Shown here in pieces: positions 1-5,123 of a DNA stretch of 10,993 nt. The notes under the pieces were generated by a model that was not told the DNA's origin, made no database searches, and saw only the letters and a program-made list of their open reading frames with translations. The first letter of the stretch is position 1. Each line of letters opens with the position of its first letter. Source of the DNA: Myxococcales bacterium (lineage in GTDB: Bacteria; Myxococcota; Myxococcia; Myxococcales; Myxococcaceae); NCBI GenBank assembly GCA_003153055.1, contig PMBV01000305.1, positions 1-10,993 on the forward strand, read 5' to 3'. The position numbers and the translations under genes are program-made.

Positions 1-1
1 G

Positions 2-190
2 AGCTGGGTGGATGTGGCGCTGCCTTCGTTGCTCGCACCGTTCGCTGTCGCGGTGGTCGCCCAGGTCGGGGCCGCCGCTCCCGCGGAAGCGTTCGAAGGC
101 ACCGTACCCGTGGGGATCGACTCGCTCAACGACCTCATGGAGACGGAGAGGTTCATGTCCCCTCTTCGGCGCCAAGAGCCAAGCCCTTAA
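2..190 (+). CDS. 3' end of an unidentified gene (partial, enters from left edge)
   Basis: An open frame runs in from the left edge and ends at TAA (188-190), giving 62 residues. It has an Ala/Val-rich stretch (ALPSLLAPFAVAVVAQVGAA) followed by a more polar tail ending in RRQEPSP. By hand count about three quarters of third positions are G or C, which fits coding sequence but is less extreme than in the alpha-2-macroglobulin gene downstream. An ATG at position 8 could in principle start a 60-residue protein, but no Shine-Dalgarno can be judged this close to the edge, and an open frame reaching the edge is better read as the C-terminus of a larger protein. I do not recognise the family. The gene converges on the cytochrome-like gene at 234-764. 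It could also be a chance open frame. Confidence 0.45.
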   Translation, partial: SWVDVALPSLLAPFAVAVVAQVGAAAPAEAFEGTVPVGIDSLNDLMETERFMSPLRRQEPSP

Positions 191-197
191 GGGGACC

Positions 198-218
198 CCG
201 GAACCCGAGTGCTTCCGG
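198..218. terminator. Possible stem-loop between convergent genes
   Basis: The inverted repeat CCGGAA (198-203) and TTCCGG (213-218) with a 9-base loop lies in the 43-base gap between two convergent stop codons. This is the usual place for a bidirectional terminator. The 6-bp stem is short and no run of T follows on either strand, so it is not a canonical intrinsic terminator. The adjacent GGGGACCCC (191-199) is a second small symmetry but its loop is too tight to fold. The rest of the gap shows nothing else. Confidence 0.25.
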
Positions 219-233
219 AGGTTCGAACTGGAC

Positions 234-764
234 TCAGTCGTCGCGGTTGAGGTCGCTCACTTCGAGCTCGACCTCGCTCTTCGGCGAGAGGCAGCTGACG
301 CAGACCCGACCGTCGATCGGCGCTCCCTCGAGGATCCACGCGCGGATCGACGCGACCGCCGCTGGGGGCAGCACGGCGTTGGGCGGCATGGGGCCACCGC
401 AGACGTTGTCACCGGTTATCTTCCCGTAGAGCCGGCTGCGCTTGAGGTCTCCAGGGACCACCAGCCGACTGCCCCGGCCTCCGCAGGCGGCGGCGCTGTG
501 CACCGCGAACGACGTGGTCCAGGCGTGGCAGCCGATGCAATAGGAGCGGAGCACGGCGTCAGCCTCTCGCTCGAGCTTCATCCGGGGATCGACGGCTGGG
601 CCAGCGTCGAGCTCTGCTCCACGAGGCTCCGGCGCTCCTGCGTCCCTGGTGATGGTCACTTTCACGGCGGATGGCTCAGCGGGCTCGGGACCCTCGCGAG
701 AGGCGCACCCCCACCAGGTCACGGCAAGGAGCACTGGCCAGCGGGGAACGGGCACGAGACTCAT
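234..764 (-). CDS. Mono-haem cytochrome c-like secreted lipoprotein
   Basis: Using ATG at 764-762 gives 176 residues. The N-terminus is a signal sequence with a basic residue (RW), a hydrophobic core (PVLLAVTWW) and Gly19-Cys20, resembling a lipoprotein signal. Trp at -3 is atypical for a lipobox. A Pro/Ala/Glu-rich linker follows (about 21-60), then a compact cytochrome domain (about 65-150). Its haem-binding CxxCH is C76-I-G-C79-H80, and the MPP at 126-128 offers Met126 as a plausible distal haem ligand. The pattern of CxxCH, a PGD..RS.LY segment, MPP and a final R.WI.EGAP helix resembles the small planctomycete-type cytochrome c domain. Further cysteines at 94, 122, 155 and 158 (CVSC) are not explained by the haem site. 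It probably carries electrons in the periplasm or at the outer membrane; its partner is unknown. The frame also opens at 839 (201 residues), but that would bury the signal peptide. No clear Shine-Dalgarno precedes either start. Confidence 0.8.
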   Translation of the reverse strand: MSLVPVPRWPVLLAVTWWGCASREGPEPAEPSAVKVTITRDAGAPEPRGAELDAGPAVDPRMKLEREADAVLRSYCIGCHAWTTSFAVHSAAACGGRGSRLVVPGDLKRSRLYGKITGDNVCGGPMPPNAVLPPAAVASIRAWILEGAPIDGRVCVSCLSPKSEVELEVSDLNRDD

Positions 765-907
765 ACGGTACCAGCTGTCGAGGATTGAATCGAGACGAGG
801 TCGAGATCGGCCGGCTGTCTTCGTTGACATTCCGGTCATGTCGAATAAGCGGGTTGCCCGCCTGGCAGGCCTCGAGGCTCAAGGTGGGAGGCCCGAGGAG
901 GCGAAAG
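765..907. promoter_or_regulatory. Divergent intergenic region between cytochrome gene and cobQ
   Basis: These 143 bases separate two divergent starts and should hold both promoters. Visible items are a TTGACA at 824-829 without a well-spaced -10 box, a small perfect hairpin GCGGG-TTG-CCCGC at 849-861, a 10-bp palindrome GCCTCGAGGC at 869-878, and a strong Shine-Dalgarno GAGGAGG at 895-901, which fixes the cobQ start at 908. CCTCG (870/871-874) could pair with CGAGG (894-898), which overlaps the Shine-Dalgarno, but five base pairs are weak evidence for control. I see no recognisable cobalamin riboswitch, and the space is short for one. Confidence 0.4.
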
Positions 908-2350
908 ATGAAGGCGAAGTGCGTGATGGTCCTTGGCACCACGAGCGGCGCCGGGAAGAGTTGGCTGTCCACGGCGCTGTGCCGGCACTACGCCCGGCAA
1001 GGGCTCAAGGTCGCGCCGTTCAAGGCCCAGAACATGAGCAACAATGCTCGGGTCGTCGAGGGCGGAGAAATCGGCAGCGCCCAGTACCTCCAGGCCCTGG
1101 CGGCTCGCGTGGTGCCCGACGTGCGAATGAACCCGGTGCTCCTCAAGCCCGAGCAAGACACCCGGAGTCAGGTGGTGCTGCTGGGCCAGGTGAGCGCCGA
1201 GCTCTCGGCCTCCCCGTGGCGGCGTCGGAGCGCCAAGGTGTGGCCGGCCATCACTGAGGCCTTCGATGCTCTTCGCGCGGAGCACGACGTGGTTGTCCTC
1301 GAGGGCGCCGGCTCTCCCGCGGAGCTCAACCTGAAGCACAGCGACATCGTGAACATGCGCATGGCACGGCACGCCGACGCCAGGTGCCTGGTGGTGTCGG
1401 ACATCGACCGAGGCGGCGCCTTCGCTCACCTCTACGGCACCTACCAGCTCCTCGACTCGGCCGAGCGCGCCCTCATTCACGGGTTCGTGCTCAATCGATT
1501 CCGAGGCGACGCGTCGCTCCTCGCCCCGGCTCCCAAGATGCTGAAGGCACTCACCGGAGTTCCAACGGTGGCCACCCTGCCCATGTGGCGACACCACGGC
1601 CTGCCCGAGGAGGACGGCTTCTTCCAGCTCCCCGGGGCCTCGACGACGAGCGCCGAACATCTCAAGACCGTGGCCATCGTCGCCTACCCTCGCATCAGCA
1701 ACCTGGACGAGTTTCAACCGATTCAGAATGTCTCTCAGGCCCGCTTGGTGTGGGCTCGAACGCCCAGTCAGCTGAGCCACGCCGATTGGATCATCCTGCC
1801 GGGGTCCAAGCACACGAGCGGAGACCTCGCCTGGCTTCGCTCCCAAGGGTTGGATCGCGCCATCGCCGCTCACGCCGGGGCCGGTGGCGCCGTGCTGGGC
1901 ATCTGTGGCGGGCTCCAAATGCTGGGGGAAGTGCTGGCCGACCCCCACGGCATCGATGGCGAGGGCACTGGGTTGGGGCTGCTCCCCCTTCGCACGACTT
2001 TCGAGGCCGAGAAGACCGTGCGTCGCACCACCGCGTCCTTCGCGACGCTTCGTGGGCCGTGGGCGGCGCTCTCGGGCGTCGAGCTGACGGGCTATGAGAT
2101 TCACCACGGGCGAACCGCGCCTCGCCCCGGCAGCCGTGGCGCCAGGCTGGCCGTGACTGACGCTCTGGGTTGGCAGAACGCCCGAGGCAATGTGCTCGGC
2201 CTCTACCTCCACGGCATGTTCGAGGACCCCCGGGTGATGGCGGCGCTCTTCGGGGCCGTCGCGCCGACCCTCGACTCCGTTTTCGATGGCCTCGCTGACT
2301 TCATCACCCGGCACTTCCGGCGCGGGACCTTGGCCGCCCTCGTTCGCTGA
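908..2350 (+). CDS. cobQ: Cobyric acid synthase (adenosylcobyric acid synthase, glutamine-hydrolysing)
   Basis: This 480-residue protein is the normal length for CobQ/CbiP. The enzyme uses ATP and glutamine to amidate the b, d, e and g carboxylates of adenosylcobyrinic acid a,c-diamide, giving adenosylcobyric acid, a cytoplasmic step of cobalamin synthesis. The N-terminal ATP-binding domain (about 1-230) has the P-loop G10-TTSGAGK-S18, the APFKAQNMSNNA segment near residue 36, the LEGAGSPAELNL motif and Asp146, which matches a functional Asp in Salmonella CbiP. The C-terminal class I glutamine amidotransferase domain (about 250-440) has nucleophile Cys333 in GICGGLQMLG and His435 in YLHGMF, preceded by the GYEIHHG segment at 395-401. 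Cys333 also matches Salmonella numbering. The ATG at 908 is chosen because GAGGAGG lies six bases upstream and the conserved sequence begins immediately; upstream extension to 671 would overlap the cytochrome gene and lacks family sequence. No other cob gene is in the window. It ends 15 bases from the convergent exporter operon. Confidence 0.97.
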   Translation: MKAKCVMVLGTTSGAGKSWLSTALCRHYARQGLKVAPFKAQNMSNNARVVEGGEIGSAQYLQALAARVVPDVRMNPVLLKPEQDTRSQVVLLGQVSAELSASPWRRRSAKVWPAITEAFDALRAEHDVVVLEGAGSPAELNLKHSDIVNMRMARHADARCLVVSDIDRGGAFAHLYGTYQLLDSAERALIHGFVLNRFRGDASLLAPAPKMLKALTGVPTVATLPMWRHHGLPEEDGFFQLPGASTTSAEHLKTVAIVAYPRISNLDEFQPIQNVSQARLVWARTPSQLSHADWIILPGSKHTSGDLAWLRSQGLDRAIAAHAGAGGAVLGICGGLQMLGEVLADPHGIDGEGTGLGLLPLRTTFEAEKTVRRTTASFATLRGPWAALSGVELTGYEIHHGRTAPRPGSRGARLAVTDALGWQNARGNVLGLYLHGMFEDPRVMAALFGAVAPTLDSVFDGLADFITRHFRRGTLAALVR

Positions 2351-2365
2351 GGAATCGAGTCGATG
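2351..2365. other. 15-base gap between convergent stops with a small palindrome
   Basis: Only 15 bases separate the cobQ stop (2348-2350) from the permease stop (2366-2368 on the other strand). The gap contains ATCGA-G-TCGAT (2354-2364). It is too short and lacks a T-run to be an intrinsic terminator, so transcripts probably overlap or end by Rho. Confidence 0.3.
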
Positions 2366-3151
2366 TCACGACCCCGCGCCCGAGTAGCGGCGGAGGCCGA
2401 GCTTCCAGAACTGGTACGCGCCGAACGCGAAGGCGAGTGACAGGGGCGGCCCAACGAACGCGAGGGACCCTCCCTCGCGGCCCAGCAGGTAGCTCGCAGG
2501 GAAAAACGACGCGAAGCCGAAGGGAATGACCCAGGTGAGAACGAGGCGGAGACCCCGCCCGTAGAGCGTGAGCGGGTATTTGGCCAGCTCGTGCAGCTCG
2601 TGCACCGCGCGCGTCACCGGCAGGCTCAGGCCGAGCCAGAAGGCGGTGGTCGCCGTCGCGAGGTTGAGTGAGATGAAGATGAGCCCGCCGCTCGCGATGG
2701 CCACCGCGCAGAAGGCGATGTTCCCCGGCGTCGCGGGAATGGCCAGCGCGCGCCAGGCATGGACGACGGCGAACAGCCCGGCGAGCAGGTTGCCGATGCC
2801 GTGGTGATGGAACCGGTCCGCCAAGAGATGGAACAGTGGGTTCATTGGCCGCACCAGGAAGCGATCGAAGCTGCCCTCCTGGAGGTAGTGGCTGATGACC
2901 CACAGGTTGTCGGCGAACATGTGCTCGATGGAACGGGCGGAGATGAGGAGGCCATAGACCAGGAGCAGCGCCTCGAAGCTCCAGCCCTTCACCTGTTGCA
3001 CCCGCTGGAGCACCACCCACACGCTCGAGATGCTCACCACCTGCAGCACCACCGCGCTGGCCACGCCGATGACGAAGTTGGCGCGGTACTCCAGCAATAC
3101 CCTGAAGCGCGTGCCGAGGAAGGCGCCGTAGAGCGAGAGGGTCCGGAGCAT
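2366..3151 (-). CDS. ABC-2 type exporter permease 2 (ABC2_membrane_6/DUF990-like, COG3694-type)
   Basis: This is the 261-residue third gene of the exporter operon. About six hydrophobic segments are visible (near 27-48, 60-78, 116-138, 145-176, 203-223 and 229-249). The family-typical cytoplasmic stretch LQEGSFDRFLVRPMNPLF lies after the second segment (90-107). The C-terminus FWKLGLRRYSGAGS is characteristic of this permease family, in which two different permeases pair with one ATPase. The start at 3151 is well supported: AAGGAGG (3161-3167 on the opposite strand) lies nine bases upstream, and the preceding gene's stop is only five bases away. A longer open frame to 3613 overlaps the upstream permease gene and is not credible. 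Together with permease 1 it should form the membrane channel. Family knowledge gives export by an uncharacterised ABC-2 transporter; the substrate cannot be inferred. Confidence 0.9.
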   Translation of the reverse strand: MLRTLSLYGAFLGTRFRVLLEYRANFVIGVASAVVLQVVSISSVWVVLQRVQQVKGWSFEALLLVYGLLISARSIEHMFADNLWVISHYLQEGSFDRFLVRPMNPLFHLLADRFHHHGIGNLLAGLFAVVHAWRALAIPATPGNIAFCAVAIASGGLIFISLNLATATTAFWLGLSLPVTRAVHELHELAKYPLTLYGRGLRLVLTWVIPFGFASFFPASYLLGREGGSLAFVGPPLSLAFAFGAYQFWKLGLRRYSGAGS

Positions 3152-3156
3152 TCGAG

Positions 3157-3954
3157 TCACCCTCCTTGCACGGTGACGACGCGCAGCGCGCGGGCGTGGG
3201 CGAGCCGGGACACGAGCGCCAGGCCGAGCGCCCAGGCCAACTGGCCCGCGAGGATGCGCGGGGCTTCGTGCACTGGCGTGATGCCAGCGAGGAACGACGC
3301 GGGGACATACACCACCTGCTGAAAGGGCAGGGCCTCGGCGATCGACCGCAGCCACGGAGGCATGAAATCCAGCGGCACCAGCGTCCCTCCGAAGAAGAGG
3401 GCGACCGCCTCGGCCGCCACGCCAATGCCCCATACCTCGGTGGTGTAGTAGGCCGCGCAGCACAACAGCCACTCGAAGAAGAACATCGTGCTGGCCCCGA
3501 CGATGAACGACGCGCCGGTCGCCAGCCAGACGGTGGGAGAGCCCGGGAGCTCGGCGCCGAACCCGAGCAGTGCCACGAGGAGCGGCAGTCGCGAGCCCAA
3601 CGAGGCGACCCAATCACCCACCGCGAAGGCGTACTGGCTCAACTGCAGGTCGAGCGGCACCAGCAGTTGGTGGGCGACGCGGCCGTCCCGGAGCGACGCT
3701 GCGGTGTGCATCAGCACCAGCGAGACCCCGGTGCCTCCGAAGACCTGCGCCAGGAGCACGTAACGCAGCGTCGCGTCTCGCTCGAGTCCGGCCAGGGAGC
3801 TCGCCCCCCCGTACACGGCACTCCAGAAGAACCACGCGACCACCATTCCGATGAGGCCGGTGACCAGTCGGAGCCAGTACCAGAGCGGGTAGGCGAGGGC
3901 CTCCTGCACCGCCAGGGTGAAGAAGCCCAGGTACCCCCGGAGTCCGCGTGGCAT
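3157..3954 (-). CDS. ABC-2 type exporter permease 1 (ABC2_membrane_6/DUF990-like, COG4587-type)
   Basis: This 265-residue membrane protein is the second gene of the operon. Hydrophobic segments lie near 27-47, 64-84, 109-135, 143-170, 174-195 and 236-250. The loop SLRDGRVAHQLLVPLDLQ (87-104) is the counterpart of the EGSFDRFLVRP loop in permease 2, which marks the two proteins as distant paralogues forming a heterodimer. There is no nucleotide-binding or periplasmic domain. The ATG at 3954-3952 overlaps the ATPase stop by one base (TGATG on the coding strand), a typical translational-coupling arrangement; GGAG lies a short distance upstream. The open frame continues upstream to 4620 but that part overlaps the ATPase gene in another frame and is a shadow. 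The stop lies five bases before the start of permease 2. Confidence 0.9.
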   Translation of the reverse strand: MPRGLRGYLGFFTLAVQEALAYPLWYWLRLVTGLIGMVVAWFFWSAVYGGASSLAGLERDATLRYVLLAQVFGGTGVSLVLMHTAASLRDGRVAHQLLVPLDLQLSQYAFAVGDWVASLGSRLPLLVALLGFGAELPGSPTVWLATGASFIVGASTMFFFEWLLCCAAYYTTEVWGIGVAAEAVALFFGGTLVPLDFMPPWLRSIAEALPFQQVVYVPASFLAGITPVHEAPRILAGQLAWALGLALVSRLAHARALRVVTVQGG

Positions 3955-4961
3955 CAGGTGACTCCGAGCCCGTGAGCGGCGAGCTGCTTCACGATGGCGG
4001 TGAGGTCCATCTCTCGCAGCGCGAAGTCGCGGACGTCGAGCTGAGACATCACCGCGGTGGTGACCTCCGGGGCGGTGAAGCGCGTGCGGTCGAAGCGCAG
4101 GGTCAAGCGCCGCTCGCCCTCGAAGGCCACCGTCACGCCCTCGGGCAGCGTGAGCTGTGCTGGAGGTGCCCGCCCCAGCTCGAAGGTCAGCTCCCTCTGT
4201 CGCCCGAAGCGGTCTCGCAGGGCGTCGAGGCCTCCGTCGTACTGTATTCGCCCTCGGTCGATGAGGACGACGCGCGAGCAGAGCTCCTCGATATCGCCCA
4301 GGTCGTGGGTGGTGAGGATGACGGTCGTCCCCAGGGCATGGTTCTGCTCCTTGACGAAGGCCCGCAGCCGGTCCTTCACCACCACGTCGAGGCCGATGGT
4401 CGGCTCGTCGAGGTACAGCACCGCCGGCTCGTGGAGCAGCGCCGCGGCGAGCTCGGCCCGCATCTTCTGGCCCAGCGACAGGGTGCGGACAGGCTTGGCG
4501 AGCAGCTCGTCGAGCTCGAGGGTGCGGGAGAATCGGGCCAACAGCTCGCGGTAGCGCGCTGGAGAGACGTCGTAGATTTTCGCGATGAGGGTGAGCGACT
4601 CGGACACCGCGAGGTCCCACCAGAGCTGGGTCCGCTGGCCGAACACCACGCCGATTCGTCTGGCGTTGGCCACTCGCTCGACGTGGGGGTCGCGACCCAG
4701 CACCCGCACCGTGCCCTCCGACGGAGCGAGGATGCCCGTGAGCAGCTTGATGGTGGTCGACTTTCCCGCTCCGTTGACGCCAATGTAGCCGACCATCTCG
4801 CCCGAGCTGACGTCGAGGTCGACCCCCGCCAGCGCTTCGATGGTCACGCGCTGGGGGCGAAACACGCTGGCCACTGCACCGCGCAGGCCCGGCCCCTTCT
4901 TGGTCGTCACGAAGTGTCGCTTCAGCCCCCGAACCTCGATGGCGGCGGTGGAGGTGTGCAC
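3954..4961 (-). CDS. ABC exporter ATP-binding protein (COG4586-type)
   Basis: This 335-residue ATPase leads the operon. All nucleotide-binding motifs are intact: Walker A G61-VNGAGKS-T69, Q-loop Gln109 in FGQRTQLWWD, signature LSLGQKMR (161-168), Walker B VLYLDEPT (181-188) with Asp185 and catalytic Glu186, and H-loop His219 in TTHD. Two features place it in the COG4586-type subgroup of uncharacterised ABC-2 exporters: a longer-than-usual lead-in between the first strand and Walker A (about 13-43), and the FGQRTQLWWDL Q-loop context. The C-terminal 85 or so residues form a small accessory domain. The start is GTG at 4961-4959, with GAGG about six bases upstream; I see no ATG nearby that keeps the whole N-terminal strand. 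It powers export through the two permeases encoded immediately downstream. No substrate clue is visible. Confidence 0.93.
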   Translation of the reverse strand: MHTSTAAIEVRGLKRHFVTTKKGPGLRGAVASVFRPQRVTIEALAGVDLDVSSGEMVGYIGVNGAGKSTTIKLLTGILAPSEGTVRVLGRDPHVERVANARRIGVVFGQRTQLWWDLAVSESLTLIAKIYDVSPARYRELLARFSRTLELDELLAKPVRTLSLGQKMRAELAAALLHEPAVLYLDEPTIGLDVVVKDRLRAFVKEQNHALGTTVILTTHDLGDIEELCSRVVLIDRGRIQYDGGLDALRDRFGRQRELTFELGRAPPAQLTLPEGVTVAFEGERRLTLRFDRTRFTAPEVTTAVMSQLDVRDFALREMDLTAIVKQLAAHGLGVT

Positions 4962-5123
4962 AGGGGGCCTCGTGGTGTGGGTGGACGCCTGGGCTTCACG
5001 GCGCCTGACCGCGCCCGGATGTTTCGGAGTATGCCCGGGACTCGAGGCAAGCTCGAGGTCGCCTTGGTCCCCCAGGCCTCGAGAAGGAACTCCCTTTCCA
5101 ACGAGGACGTCTAAGGTACCCCT
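4962..5123. promoter_or_regulatory. Divergent intergenic region between exporter operon and alpha-2-macroglobulin gene
   Basis: These 162 bases must serve both the leftward exporter operon and the rightward alpha-2-macroglobulin gene. No convincing -35/-10 pair was found on either strand. CTCGAG occurs three times, at 5041-5046, 5052-5057 and 5078-5083; the first two start 11 bases apart. AAGG (5113-5116), seven bases before ATG 5124, is a modest Shine-Dalgarno, and the in-frame TAA at 5112-5114 rules out any longer version of the downstream protein. No small gene is apparent. Confidence 0.5.
5052..5083 (+). promoter_or_regulatory. Possible leader stem-loop upstream of the alpha-2-macroglobulin gene
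   Basis: CTCGAG (5052-5057) can pair with CTCGAG (5078-5083). Inside this, after a GTC bulge, GCCTTGG (5061-5067) pairs with CCCAGGC (5071-5077) apart from one T-C mismatch, closing on a 3-base loop. The stem would lie 40 bases before the start codon, and no T-run follows, so it is not a standard intrinsic terminator. It could be a leader structure, a protein-binding operator built on the CTCGAG repeats, or chance in G+C-rich DNA. Confidence 0.3.

Noticed and set aside
217..232. GGTTCGAACTGG resembling a tRNA T-loop
   Set aside because: No acceptor stem, anticodon arm or D-loop can be drawn around it. GTTCGAAC is a simple 8-bp palindrome here.
12..788. 258-residue rightward open frame opposite the cytochrome gene
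   Set aside because: It is antisense to a gene with a clear signal peptide and CxxCH motif, has Arg/Pro/Gly-rich composition typical of shadow frames in G+C-rich DNA, and no recognisable domain.
824..848. TTGACA at 824-829 as a -35 box for cobQ
   Set aside because: The only A/T-rich candidate for a -10 (GAATAA, 843-848) is 13 bases away, too short for a normal spacer, and nothing suitable lies at 16-18 bases.
836..2314. 492-residue leftward open frame opposite cobQ
   Set aside because: It mirrors the cobQ coding sequence, is rich in Arg, Gly, Pro and His, and has no family features; cobQ on the other strand is unambiguous.
2304..3617. 437-residue leftward frame overlapping both permease genes
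   Set aside because: It is the wrong frame across two membrane proteins, gives Arg/Pro-rich sequence without membrane segments, and overlaps the 3' end of cobQ.
3157..4620. Upstream extension of permease 1 to a 487-residue protein
   Set aside because: The added N-terminal part overlaps the ATPase gene in another frame and is Arg/Pro/Ala-rich nonsense. The membrane protein begins at the coupled ATG at 3954.
3948..5114. 388-residue rightward open frame opposite the ABC ATPase
   Set aside because: The opposite strand encodes an ATPase with every motif intact. This frame is low-complexity and Glu/Arg/His-rich, as expected of a shadow.
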